A DNA stretch of 64,000 nucleotides. It comes from Chryseobacterium indologenes (GTDB taxonomy: Bacteria; Bacteroidota; Bacteroidia; Flavobacteriales; Weeksellaceae). The notes under the pieces were generated by a model. The model did not search any database. It saw nothing but the letters and a program-made list of their open reading frames with translations, and was not told the origin of the DNA. Positions 17,736 to 26,978 of the stretch are shown one piece after another (position 1 is the first letter of the stretch; each line of letters opens with the position of its first letter). Made by a program: the position numbers and the translations under genes. The stretch is taken from positions 496,001-560,000 of the forward strand of contig NZ_CP018786.1 of NCBI RefSeq assembly GCF_002025665.1. The letters run 5' to 3'.

Positions 17736-20105
17736 ATGTATAAGATTCTTTTTTTTCTGTGTTTTCCAGCTTTGATTCTTGCCCAGCAACAAAAAGCTGG
17801 AGGAACAGTGGTAAATACCGAAAATGAAAAGCTTTCATCTGTAAAGGTGGAAGTGTATAATGCTCAGGATAAATTAATCAAAAAATTAAAAACAGATGAC
17901 AATGGGAAATTTGTACTGGAAGATATTTCAGAGGAAAATATAAAGCTGGTCATTAAAAATCAGGGATACTCTTTATTTGAGAAAAAATTGGATTTAAAAG
18001 AGCCTGAACCACTGAATATCATTCTTAAAAAGGAAGCTCATGAAATAGAAGGTGTGATAATGACGAAACGTAAACCTTTAGTGAAAAGAAAGGTAGACCG
18101 TCTGGAATTTAATGTGGAAAACAGTAATATTTCTTCACTCAATGCCTGGGAAATTTTAAAAAATACACCCAGTGTTACCATCAACAACAGTGTATTGAGT
18201 GTAAAGGGAAGTACCGGAATTCTGGTGACGATTAATGATAAAAAAGTAATGCTGACAGGGGATGAACTTAAAAACCTTCTGGAAAATACACAGGGAGATG
18301 AAGTGAAATCTGTGGAAGTGATTACCAATCCGCCTGCAAAATATGAAGCTTCGGGAAGCGCAGTACTGAATATCGTTCTGAAAAAGAATAAAATTGAAGG
18401 TTATCGCGGTATTCTTTCATCCAAATATGTGCAGACCCAATATGCAAAAGGCGTTTTTGGTGTTTCTCAATATTATAAAAAAGATAAACTTTCCTTAATG
18501 GGAAGCTATTATAAAGGGCTGGGAACGTACTACCGGGAAGGAACAGATTATGTAAACTATCCGGAAAGCCAAACCCGATGGGTAAGTACGATGAACAGGA
18601 AGGATAAAAACAATAACCAGAATACCCTGAATTTTAATGCGGAATATGAACTGGACAGCCTGACCAATTTAAGCTTTAACTACTCAGGGTATTTTTCTCC
18701 AAAGTCCTTCGGGACTTATAATGTCCCTACGTTGATCTATAACCAGCAGGATATAGTGGAATCTGATTATACCACGATCAATGATCACCGTTCCCGTTCC
18801 ATCAATAACTCGGTAAGTTTTCAGATAGACAGAAAACTGAATAAAAAAAGCAACCTTTCATGGATCAATTATTTTACCGGAAATAATGTGGATAAATACC
18901 AGAATGTAATCACCTATCTGAACTTTGCAGGCCAACCACCTAAAGAAGATAACTTTATTACTCAGAATAAAGCAGATGTTCAGCTGTATTCCACTCAGTT
19001 CGATTATCTGTGGAAAGCGGATAAGCTGGAACTTGAATCTGGTACGAAATATAGTTTTGTAAAGACAAGCAGTCAACTTGATTTCTCCGATAATGAGAAC
19101 GGAGTATTACAATACCGGCCGGAGAAAAGCAGTATTTTTGATTATAAAGAACACAATTTTGCTCTATATTCTTCATTAGCCTACAATATAGGGAAATGGA
19201 GTTTTAAAGGTGGACTTCGTGCGGAAATGACAGATCTTGAAGGAATAGTTTCCGAACCTTATGAATTGAACAAGACTAATTATTGGAAATTCTTTCCCAC
19301 TTTTTATGTACAGTACACCACAGAAAATAAACAGGAGTTTGGGTTCTCCTATGGGAAAAGAATCAGCAGACCTTCCTATTCATGGTTGAATCCTGCAAAA
19401 TCTTACTACAATCTGTTTTCTTATTACCAGGGTGATCCGAAATTAAAAGCGACAATTACCCATAACCTCAATCTTACCTATTCCTGGAAAGACTGGAATC
19501 TTGATTTGTATTATCGAAAAGAAATTTATCCTTCTATGGAAATTTCCTATCAGGAGCCAAGTACCAACAGTTTGATTTATTATTTTACCAATATCGAGAA
19601 AGGTGAAGCTTTCGGGTTAAGCTTGTATAAAAATTTCCAGGTGAAATCCTGGTGGAATATTATCCTTTCTGAAAATCTTGAGCACAACGAGAATTATTTC
19701 AAAGGAATTGATGGAATGTTGTATAAAAATAAAGTCTGGAACTGGGTTTCGAACATCTCAACAAGTTTTACGCTGGATAAAAATAGCGACTGGAAAATGG
19801 AAATGGGACACCGCTACTATTCTCCCGGCATACAGGGAACTTTCAGAATATCTTCTTTGTGGTCAGCCTATTTTGTAATGAATAGAAAATTCTTTAGTAA
19901 AAAGCTGGAAGCCAGTCTTGTTTTTAGCGATATTTTCAGATCTACAGGGCAGAAGGTCAGTACAAAATATGCGAATCAGGATAACTATTTTCTTGATTAT
20001 TCCGATACTCAGGGAGTGACATTTTCATTGAAATTCAACTTTGGAAATCAATCGGTTAAAAATGCAAAAACCATTAAGAAAACAGCCGAACAGGATAGAT
20101 TGTAG
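17736..20105 (+). CDS. TonB-dependent receptor-like outer membrane beta-barrel protein
   Basis: 789 residues. A signal peptide (ILFFLCFPALILAQ) precedes a carboxypeptidase-regulatory-like beta-sandwich domain at about 22-95 (VVNTENEKLSSVKVEVYNAQ; GKFVLEDISEENIKLVI), a plug domain at about 100-225 (VNNSVLSVKGSTGILVTIN style, with GSAVLNIVLKK) and an outer-membrane beta barrel of the OMP_b-brl_3 type. No SusD partner is adjacent. It is divergent from the sensor kinase, and the TTAAC boxes upstream suggest control by that system. Its substrate is unknown; peptide or metal uptake is plausible given the M1 peptidase gene next to it. Confidence 0.88.
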   Translation: MYKILFFLCFPALILAQQQKAGGTVVNTENEKLSSVKVEVYNAQDKLIKKLKTDDNGKFVLEDISEENIKLVIKNQGYSLFEKKLDLKEPEPLNIILKKEAHEIEGVIMTKRKPLVKRKVDRLEFNVENSNISSLNAWEILKNTPSVTINNSVLSVKGSTGILVTINDKKVMLTGDELKNLLENTQGDEVKSVEVITNPPAKYEASGSAVLNIVLKKNKIEGYRGILSSKYVQTQYAKGVFGVSQYYKKDKLSLMGSYYKGLGTYYREGTDYVNYPESQTRWVSTMNRKDKNNNQNTLNFNAEYELDSLTNLSFNYSGYFSPKSFGTYNVPTLIYNQQDIVESDYTTINDHRSRSINNSVSFQIDRKLNKKSNLSWINYFTGNNVDKYQNVITYLNFAGQPPKEDNFITQNKADVQLYSTQFDYLWKADKLELESGTKYSFVKTSSQLDFSDNENGVLQYRPEKSSIFDYKEHNFALYSSLAYNIGKWSFKGGLRAEMTDLEGIVSEPYELNKTNYWKFFPTFYVQYTTENKQEFGFSYGKRISRPSYSWLNPAKSYYNLFSYYQGDPKLKATITHNLNLTYSWKDWNLDLYYRKEIYPSMEISYQEPSTNSLIYYFTNIEKGEAFGLSLYKNFQVKSWWNIILSENLEHNENYFKGIDGMLYKNKVWNWVSNISTSFTLDKNSDWKMEMGHRYYSPGIQGTFRISSLWSAYFVMNRKFFSKKLEASLVFSDIFRSTGQKVSTKYANQDNYFLDYSDTQGVTFSLKFNFGNQSVKNAKTIKKTAEQDRL

Positions 20106-20211
20106 AATATTTTAATTCAAAAGTTAATTACAGTGAAATATTATCGTAAAATAATGGTCGTCTGATGGTGTATTTTCGCTATTTTTGATGCCTATCTTTA
20201 AAAAGATTGCT

Positions 20212-22077
20212 ATGAAGAAAATTTTTTCCGGAATGCTGATCGCAGTTTCTTTACTGCAATTGTCAGCTCAGGAATTGTATATGCCGAGGAATATCAAAAA
20301 AGCGTATGAGAGAGGAACACGTGATATCTCCGGAGCGCCAGGAAAAAACTACTGGCAGAATAAAGGAGTGTATAATGTAGAGGTGAAAGTAGATGCTGCT
20401 ACAAAAATAGTTTCCGGAAAAGAAACCATTGTCTATACCAACAACAGTCCCGATAATCTGAACGAACTGGCTATACGATTTGTGAATAACCTTCACAAAC
20501 CACAGTCGCCAAGATCAGGATTTGTATCCAAAGATTTCCTTTCATCCGGACTGAAAATTAAATCCTTTACTGTAAACAACGTAAAATATGAGATCAACAG
20601 TGATGATTGGAGTACAGTTGAAAAAGTAAAATTAAAATCAGCTTTAAAATCTAAATCAAAAGCTGAAATTAAAATAGAGTGGGAATATCCATTATCAGTG
20701 CAGAGTGGAAGAGAAGGGCAGATTGACCCTGAAACATTCTATGTGGCATATTCTTTTCCAAGAATTTCCGTGTATGATGATTACAACGGATGGGATATGC
20801 TGCAGCACTCAGATAGACAGGAATTTTATAATGATTTCAATGATTACAGTTTTGCTATCACTGCACCGAAAAATTATGTAGTTTGGGCAACCGGAGATTT
20901 TCTGAATCCGGAAGCTGTCCTTCAGCCGGAATATTTAAAAAGATATAAAGCTTCTCTGAAAAGTGATAAGCTGATGCATATTGCTACAGAGCAGGAAATG
21001 AAGTCCGGAAAAGTAACAAGACAGAATAAATGGAATGTCTGGAAGTTTAAAGCAAGCCATATTACAGATTTCTGTTTTGCAATGAGCAACCACTATGTGT
21101 GGGATGCTGCCAGTGTTCAGTTAAAAACAAAAAGAGCCAGCGTTCAGGCAGGATATAAAAACGGAGCGAAAGATTTTGAACATTACGTAGACTGGATGCG
21201 CTATAACCTGGATTGGTTTTCAAAAAACTGGCCGGGAGTAGAATATCCTTACAACGTAATGACGGCTATTCAGGGGTATGCAGATATGGAATATCCTATG
21301 ATGATCAATGATACCAGTATTCCTGATGATCTTAATGATGCCAGGTTGACGGCAGATCATGAAATTGCCCATACTTATTTCCCTTTCTATATGGGGATCA
21401 ATGAAACAAGATATGCATTTATGGATGAAGGCTGGGCGACCACGCTGGAATATCTTATAGGAATTGATGAAAACGGAGAGGCTGCTGCTAAGGAATTTTA
21501 TAAAAACTTCCGTGTTAAAAAATGGATCAATGATCCTTCTGCAGAGCAGGATCAACCGGTGATTACGATGAGTACACAGGTGAGCGGTGCCGGATATGGA
21601 AACAACTCCTATGTAAAATCTTCATTGTCTTATCTGGCTCTGAAAGATTATTTAGGAGATGAACTTTTCAAAAAAGCATTACATCATTACATGGATAACT
21701 GGAATGGAAAACATCCGGTTCCGTGGGATTATTTCAATTCTATGAATACAGGATCAGGAAAAAATCTGAACTGGTTCTTCCAGAATTGGTTTTATACCAA
21801 TAATTATATCGACTTAAAAGTAACAGGAGCATCCCAGATGAATGATATGCTTACCATAAATGTAACGAATGTAGGTGGGTTTGCCATTCCTTTTGATGCA
21901 ATATTGTCTTATGATGACGGAGCTACGGAGAAAATTCATTTTTCACCTTCAGTTTGGGAAAAAGATCAGAAACTGACCGATCTTGTAATTCCTATTAAGA
22001 AAAAAGTAAAATCTGTACAATTGGACGGAGATATCTTTATGGATTATACTCCGGATGACAACCATAAAAATTTATAA
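20212..22077 (+). CDS. M1 family metallopeptidase, exported (second copy)
   Basis: 621 residues from the ATG at 20212; a longer frame would need a TTG start and would displace the signal peptide (KKIFSGMLIAVSLLQLSAQ). The zinc site HEIAH is at 383-387 with E406 (MDEGWATT), spacing HEXXH-x18-E. The exopeptidase motif reads ADMEYPM where its paralogue at 8832 has GGMEYPG, so the glycine pair before MEY is changed and substrate specificity may differ. Located directly after the TonB-dependent receptor gene. Confidence 0.9.
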   Translation: MKKIFSGMLIAVSLLQLSAQELYMPRNIKKAYERGTRDISGAPGKNYWQNKGVYNVEVKVDAATKIVSGKETIVYTNNSPDNLNELAIRFVNNLHKPQSPRSGFVSKDFLSSGLKIKSFTVNNVKYEINSDDWSTVEKVKLKSALKSKSKAEIKIEWEYPLSVQSGREGQIDPETFYVAYSFPRISVYDDYNGWDMLQHSDRQEFYNDFNDYSFAITAPKNYVVWATGDFLNPEAVLQPEYLKRYKASLKSDKLMHIATEQEMKSGKVTRQNKWNVWKFKASHITDFCFAMSNHYVWDAASVQLKTKRASVQAGYKNGAKDFEHYVDWMRYNLDWFSKNWPGVEYPYNVMTAIQGYADMEYPMMINDTSIPDDLNDARLTADHEIAHTYFPFYMGINETRYAFMDEGWATTLEYLIGIDENGEAAAKEFYKNFRVKKWINDPSAEQDQPVITMSTQVSGAGYGNNSYVKSSLSYLALKDYLGDELFKKALHHYMDNWNGKHPVPWDYFNSMNTGSGKNLNWFFQNWFYTNNYIDLKVTGASQMNDMLTINVTNVGGFAIPFDAILSYDDGATEKIHFSPSVWEKDQKLTDLVIPIKKKVKSVQLDGDIFMDYTPDDNHKNL

Positions 22078-22079
22078 AG

Positions 22080-22108
22080 TAAAAGCCTTCAGATTCTGAA
22101 GGCTTTTT
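22080..22108. terminator. Bidirectional terminator
   Basis: AAAAGCCTTCAGA directly followed by TTCTGAAGGCTTTTT, with A and T flanks on both sides, between the convergent M1 peptidase and PAP2 genes. Confidence 0.85.
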
Positions 22109-22111
22109 GTT

Positions 22112-23521
22112 TTAAAAATAGGCTGTTAATCGTAAGCCTAGCGTAATATAATTGATTTTTTCTTTAGTAATCAGGTTATTAAGTTCCTGATTCAGTTCGT
22201 CACCATCCTTAATCTCATCGCTGAAGTAATAGCGGATTGTAGAATTGATCTGATTGTAATCTGTATAGAATGTAAGGCCTAATCCAGGATTGAACTTGTA
22301 GGTCATGGAAGCACCGGTGTTCCAGCGGAAAGCTGGTTTGGGCTTGTATCTGGCGATCTGAAGTTCGTGGTTGGGAGCATCAATATCGTTTCCTTTTACA
22401 AATACTTTTCCACTTGCTGTTGCAGCATATCCTCCGGTTACCTTTAAAGTAAGCTGCCATTTTTCTGATAATTCATGAGAAAAATAAGGTCCGATGCCTG
22501 CAGAAAGAAAGCCCATAGATTGTGTTTTAATTTCATGATCACCAAAATCCTGTGCGTCATCAAAAGTTATTCTTTGGGATTTAATAGGGAAGCTGCTGAA
22601 GGATACATCTGCACCTACTCCCCATTTTTTTGAAAAGAAGTAAGCGCCTTCCAATCCTCCTTCAAAACCGATTTGCTTTTTGTCATCCAGCTCAGATTCT
22701 TTCAGGAAGTTGGTGGTACCTAATGCGGTTCCCATTTTTAGAGCAAGAAAAGAAGGATAATCATTGCCCTGTATTCTGGATAAGAGACTTAAATTATCTC
22801 CCTTGTTTTTATAAATTTTGTCAATAAAAAAATACCCCAGTTCTGTAGATATAATTCCGATACCTGCACCGGCCAGAATATCCGGAACCCAATGTCTGTT
22901 GTTTAAATTTCGCCCAAGCCCTGTAAGAGTTGCAGAACCATATCCTGCAATACTGTAGGCTGGGTTTACCAAACCATATTCTTTGTGCAGAAAACTGGCG
23001 TTGGTAAAAGCCATTGCCGCATGTCCTGATGGAAAAGAGTTGTTTTTGGATCCATCCGGGCGTTCTACTTTTGTTGTATATTTAATAGAATTGACTAAAA
23101 TGGCCATGATGGCTAAACTCGTACCATAAGATAAAGTAGCTCTCCCGAGATTGTTTCTACCTTTTACACCTGCCAGCTTTAAACCGTAAACAGCTACAGC
23201 TGGAGCGTATTGTAGATAATCATCATATTTTACTTTGAAGTTGGGAAGGTATCGGTTTCTTACCTCACGAATATTCTCTTTTTCTCCCCATGTTGCAGCG
23301 GCAGCGGTAAACAGAAGAGCAGGAGCTACTGATTTTTTCACCCATTCTTTTTGAAAAAAAGGAGTTTTCTCCTGAATAGCATATCCTGAACTGATGAGGG
23401 CTAAATCTTCCTTGAGATTTCTGGATGGGATAGTATCCAGTGTTTTAATTTTGATAGTATCCTGAGCTTTAATACAGTATAAATGCAATAGTATTCCTGA
23501 TGCTAATGCTATTTTTTTCAT
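22112..23521 (-). CDS. PAP2 superfamily phosphatase with C-terminal outer-membrane barrel
   Basis: 469 residues. A signal peptide (IALASGILLHLYCIKA) is followed by a PAP2 domain at about 70-245 with all three phosphatase motifs: KYTTKVERP (K-x6-RP), FPSGHAA, and GRNLNNRHWVPD (family SRxxxxxHxxxD with G for S). Residues 265-469 alternate polar and hydrophobic strands and end LGLRLTAYF, like an outer-membrane beta barrel. It probably removes phosphate from lipid or isoprenoid phosphates at the outer membrane. The two-part layout (PAP2 plus porin-like barrel) is known in Bacteroidetes. Confidence 0.87.
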   Translation of the reverse strand: MKKIALASGILLHLYCIKAQDTIKIKTLDTIPSRNLKEDLALISSGYAIQEKTPFFQKEWVKKSVAPALLFTAAAATWGEKENIREVRNRYLPNFKVKYDDYLQYAPAVAVYGLKLAGVKGRNNLGRATLSYGTSLAIMAILVNSIKYTTKVERPDGSKNNSFPSGHAAMAFTNASFLHKEYGLVNPAYSIAGYGSATLTGLGRNLNNRHWVPDILAGAGIGIISTELGYFFIDKIYKNKGDNLSLLSRIQGNDYPSFLALKMGTALGTTNFLKESELDDKKQIGFEGGLEGAYFFSKKWGVGADVSFSSFPIKSQRITFDDAQDFGDHEIKTQSMGFLSAGIGPYFSHELSEKWQLTLKVTGGYAATASGKVFVKGNDIDAPNHELQIARYKPKPAFRWNTGASMTYKFNPGLGLTFYTDYNQINSTIRYYFSDEIKDGDELNQELNNLITKEKINYITLGLRLTAYF

Positions 23522-23559
23522 CTTAGTGGTGTTGAAATTTAAATCGCGTAAAAATATTA

Positions 23560-23592
23560 AAAAAATCTATCCCAAAAATTGAGATAGACTAT
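23560..23592 (-). terminator. Terminator of the first M43 gene
   Basis: TCTATC and GATAGA arms around an A-rich loop; on the minus strand a long T-rich run follows. Confidence 0.65.
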
Positions 23593-23629
23593 TTTAATAT
23601 TTTTATAATATTCTAATTGAGGTTGTTGG

Positions 23630-24643
23630 TTATCTTAATCCAGCTCTTGGTCCGGATGCTGCCACTACAGCCTGCATTCTTGTTTTTTGATTGGCAGAAA
23701 ACATCACCATAGATTTATCATCTACATAATCCATGTAATTCATGAACATCTGAGAACGGCTTACACCACCACAAACTCTGTTTAAAGGATAAGTAGGATT
23801 TCCATAGTTAGGACCAGGAGAGGTAGGAGTGTCATTAGAGTAATCTGTCTGACAACCTGTATCGGATGATCCCCAAAGGTGAGGCAGATTTAGGTAGTGT
23901 CCTACTTCATGCGTTACTGTTCTTCCTAAATTAAATGGAGCAGATGCACCTGTTTTTCCGATATATTGATATCCAATTACAAGACCATCATACCATTGCC
24001 CTGCATTTTCAGGATAATAAGCATAACCTAGAGTTCCTGGTTGGTTGTTTTCGTCAAGAATTGAATTAACAACCCAAATGTTCATATTTTTATTTACATC
24101 AGTAGCATCAATACCTCCGGTACTAGCTTTTTTCATTTGCTCCAGATCAGATCTCCAGCCTGTCTTGGTACTTTGCTTACGGTTGGTTGCTACTAGTTTG
24201 AAACGGATTTTTACATCACCTGCTGCAGCTGGTTGAAATGCAGAAGGAATTTTATTAATATCAGAATTGGTTGCCCCATAATCGGCATTAAGGACTGCAA
24301 TCTGTTCTGCAATTCTTGCGTCGGAAACATTTTGAGCAGAAGTGTTGTAAATTACGTTAAAAACAACTGGGATTTCAACAGTTCCATCGGCAAGAACTTT
24401 TCCCACTTTAAGATTTTCTGCAAATTTTTCAGTACTGAATTCAATATCAGCCATTTTTTGTTTTAATGCAGGGTTTTTCAGAAGCATTGCTTGTCTGATT
24501 TCTTCTGATGGACAACCTCTTTTAAGAGCACTCGGAACAGTGTTATCCTGATCCGGAGAAGTCTCGTTTTGGTTGGTTAAGCTGTCGTTGTTGCACGCCG
24601 ACATAAGGCCCAGAATCAGGGCTCCAAATAGGAATTTTTTCAT
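23630..24643 (-). CDS. M43 (pappalysin/cytophagalysin-like) zinc metalloprotease, lipoprotein
   Basis: Secreted or surface metzincin protease. I start at the ATG at 24643, which gives a lipoprotein signal (LFGALILGLMSAC, lipidated Cys about 16). The pro-region runs to about 75 (RGCPSEEIRQAML), then the catalytic domain with HEVGHYLNLPHLWG, in which the usual glycine of HExxHxxGxxH is asparagine, and the downstream Met-turn MFMNYMDYVDD. SDTGCQTDYSNDTPT resembles the cysteine and calcium segment of M43B enzymes. It is a tandem paralogue of the gene at 25084 with a near-identical promoter region. Confidence 0.9.
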   Translation of the reverse strand: MKKFLFGALILGLMSACNNDSLTNQNETSPDQDNTVPSALKRGCPSEEIRQAMLLKNPALKQKMADIEFSTEKFAENLKVGKVLADGTVEIPVVFNVIYNTSAQNVSDARIAEQIAVLNADYGATNSDINKIPSAFQPAAAGDVKIRFKLVATNRKQSTKTGWRSDLEQMKKASTGGIDATDVNKNMNIWVVNSILDENNQPGTLGYAYYPENAGQWYDGLVIGYQYIGKTGASAPFNLGRTVTHEVGHYLNLPHLWGSSDTGCQTDYSNDTPTSPGPNYGNPTYPLNRVCGGVSRSQMFMNYMDYVDDKSMVMFSANQKTRMQAVVAASGPRAGLR

Positions 24644-24672
24644 ATCGTTATAATATAATTTGGTTGAGGGCG

Positions 24673-24704
24673 TGAAATTATAGTATTTGAAATTAATATG
24701 CAAA
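24673..24704 (-). promoter_or_regulatory. Putative promoter of the first M43 gene
   Basis: On the minus strand TTTG (24704-24701), 20 bp, then TAATTTCA (24680-24673), 29 bp before the start codon. The same sequence block with the same spacing precedes the second M43 gene. Confidence 0.5.
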
Positions 24705-25030
24705 TTATTTCTATAAATATTTAATAAATACCTAAATTTTAATTAATTTGTTTGAATTAAAATCAATTAAATATGAATTGTATTGAATTTTAGTTAAAAT
24801 CAATTATTTGTTTTATATTTCACATTTAAGTGTATTTTGAATGTAAATAATTTTATCATTTTTCTATTTTTTATAGAATATTTTTTATAATAAATCGAAC
24901 TAAGAAGGTTTTTAAAAACAAGTCAGAAACTATTGATTTCTTATCAGATTATGTTCTAACATTTCCAGTGCTGGCTTTGATTTCAATGTTTTTCCTTTAT
25001 ATTCCTGAAAGGCAAGCAGAATGGAATAAA
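24705..25030. other. Gene-free AT-rich interval between the M43 genes
   Basis: No open frame with family character. The stretch is very AT-rich with runs such as TTAATTTGTTTGAATTAAAA. A TGTATTGAATTTTA segment recurs upstream of the second M43 gene, consistent with this being duplicated flank. Otherwise I see nothing here. Confidence 0.5.
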
Positions 25031-25060
25031 AAAATCTGTCTCAAACTTGAGACAGATTTT
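25031..25060 (-). terminator. Terminator of the second M43 gene
   Basis: Perfect inverted repeat AAAATCTGTCTCAA / TTGAGACAGATTTT with T run on the minus strand, 24 bp after the stop codon. Confidence 0.88.
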
Positions 25061-25083
25061 AAATAGGTAAAAAGATTTTAATT

Positions 25084-26088
25084 TTAATACACTCTCAATC
25101 CGGATCTTGCTCCAGAAGAAGCTACTACAGACTGCATTCTCGTTTTTTGTCCTGCAGAGAACATAAACATAGCTGCATCATCTACATAATCCATGTAATT
25201 CATAAACATTACAGATCTTTGTACTCCACTGCATGTATTATATAGCGGGTAAGAAGGTTTTCCATAATTAGCAGTAGTCTGTGTAGGAGTATCACTTACC
25301 TGGTCGTTTCCACAATTGGCATCTCCCCAGATATGTCTTAAGTTCAGATAGTGACCTACCTCATGCGTTGCAGTTCTTCCCAGGTTGAAAGGAGAAGAAG
25401 CTCCGGTTTTTCCAAAATATGGAGCGGCAATTACAACACCATCATTCCATAAGCCTGCAGATTCAGGGAAAGTGGCATATCCAAGAATGGTGCGTCCCTG
25501 GCTGGTCATTTTGCCTACAACCCATAAGTTTAAATAATTGGTAGGGTTAGTGGCGTCAATTCCTCCTTTAGAGGCTTTTTTCATATCATCATTAGTTGCC
25601 CAGCTTGTTTTTGAAGTGGATTTTCTAACGGTGTTTACCAGTCTGAATTTTACTTTTGTATCACCAGAACTTACGGGCTGGAATTCGGTTGGAATTTTAT
25701 TAACATCACTGTTCGTGGCTGTATAGTCTGCATTCAATACTGCAATTTGTTCTGCAATTCTTGCATCAGAAACGTTTTCAGCAGTCGTTTTGTAGATAAC
25801 ATTTACGATAACAGGGATTTCTACAGTACCATCAGCAAGAACTTTTCCAAATTTCACATCATTGGCGAATTTTTCTGTATTGCTTTCTAATGCCGCGAAT
25901 CTTTGTTGAAGTTCAGGACTTTTTTTCAATGCTTCCTGTCTGATTTCCTCAGAAGCACAGCCTCGTTGGGCTAAACCTGCAGTAGTTGCATTTTCGTCAG
26001 TTGTGTTTTCATTTTGATTAGTAATGCTGTCATTGTTACATGCAGCCATTACAGTGAGCATACAAGCTCCGAATAATAGTTTTTTCAT
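25084..26088 (-). CDS. M43 (pappalysin-like) zinc metalloprotease, lipoprotein (paralogue)
   Basis: 334 residues, close to the neighbour at 23630 along its whole length. The lipobox is LTVMAAC (Cys 16), the pro-region again begins RGCASEEIRQEAL, and the zinc site is HEVGHYLNLRHIWG with the same Asn in place of Gly. The Met-turn is MFMNYMDYVDDA. The calcium segment GDANCGNDQVSDTPTQ differs from its paralogue. Tandem duplication is the simplest origin. Substrates are unknown. Confidence 0.9.
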   Translation of the reverse strand: MKKLLFGACMLTVMAACNNDSITNQNENTTDENATTAGLAQRGCASEEIRQEALKKSPELQQRFAALESNTEKFANDVKFGKVLADGTVEIPVIVNVIYKTTAENVSDARIAEQIAVLNADYTATNSDVNKIPTEFQPVSSGDTKVKFRLVNTVRKSTSKTSWATNDDMKKASKGGIDATNPTNYLNLWVVGKMTSQGRTILGYATFPESAGLWNDGVVIAAPYFGKTGASSPFNLGRTATHEVGHYLNLRHIWGDANCGNDQVSDTPTQTTANYGKPSYPLYNTCSGVQRSVMFMNYMDYVDDAAMFMFSAGQKTRMQSVVASSGARSGLRVY

Positions 26089-26113
26089 ATCAAAATCATT
26101 TAGGTTGAGGATG

Positions 26114-26145
26114 TGAAATTATATTATTTGAAATTAATATGCAAA
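26114..26145 (-). promoter_or_regulatory. Putative promoter of the second M43 gene
   Basis: Minus strand TTTG, 20 bp, TAATTTCA, located 25 bp before the start codon; same elements and spacing as at 24673-24704. Confidence 0.5.
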
Positions 26146-26336
26146 TAAATTTTTGATTTCTTTGTAAAATTGTTAATTATTGTGGGTGATTATTGGTTTT
26201 AGTTTAATGTTTTTTAAAATGTATTGAATTTTAATCAATTTTAAAAAATATGCTAATGTGATCTTAATTTTTAATTATTTTAAATGAATGCTTTTCGTTT
26301 AAATTTACTTTTGATAGAATTTTTTCATGGTAAAAT

Positions 26337-26978
26337 CTAATTTGCAAAACCATTTTTAATGGCAAAAACCGCAAGCCCTACACGGGTTTTCAAATCCAGT
26401 TTTTCACATAGTTGATCACGGTAGCTTTCCACTGTTCTTGGGCTACAGCACATCCTATCCGCAATTTCCTTATAACTGAGTTCGGTTACTGTATATTTCA
26501 GGAACTCTTTTTCTCTGTCTGAAATTCTTATTGCGATCTCAGATTCTGTTTCTTTATTAAGATTGGAAAATATGATCTTGGAAGCCCAGTCCGGATAAAA
26601 AAAGCCATCACTATTGAGGCGGGTAAGTGCAGTTTCCAAATCTCTTGGATGGGTGTTTTTTAGCAGATAGCCTTTTGCACCGCTCTTAATCATCTTAATT
26701 ACGCTGTTGTCATCTCCCTGCATACTGAGCGCCATAATTTTAATATCGGGATGATTTTTTGTAAGCCAGACTGCGGTTTCAAAACCGTCCATAATAGGCA
26801 TGCTGATATCCAAAAGAATAATATCAGGAATGGTATTGCCTTCTTCGAATTTCTGGATGAGATCTTTCCCGTTTTCACTTACATAGATTACTTCAAATTC
26901 ACTGAAATTACCAATAATTCCTTCCAGAGCTTTTGCAATAAGTATATGGTCGTCAACAATGACAATAGATTTTTTCAT
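26337..26978 (-). CDS. NarL/LuxR-type response regulator
   Basis: 213 residues from the ATG at 26978. This start overlaps the kinase stop as ATGA, whereas the longer frame would run far into the kinase gene. Receiver with DD at 9-10 and phospho-acceptor D57 (IILLDISMP), then a LuxR_C helix-turn-helix at about 148-205 (SDREKEFLKYTVTELSYKEI; CSPRTVESYRDQLCEKLDL). Last gene of a four-gene operon. Confidence 0.92.
   Translation of the reverse strand: MKKSIVIVDDHILIAKALEGIIGNFSEFEVIYVSENGKDLIQKFEEGNTIPDIILLDISMPIMDGFETAVWLTKNHPDIKIMALSMQGDDNSVIKMIKSGAKGYLLKNTHPRDLETALTRLNSDGFFYPDWASKIIFSNLNKETESEIAIRISDREKEFLKYTVTELSYKEIADRMCCSPRTVESYRDQLCEKLDLKTRVGLAVFAIKNGFAN

Noticed and set aside
17736..20105. 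SusC-type receptor with missing SusD
   Set aside because: Barrel and N-terminal features fit the OMP_b-brl_3 receptor group, which works without SusD.
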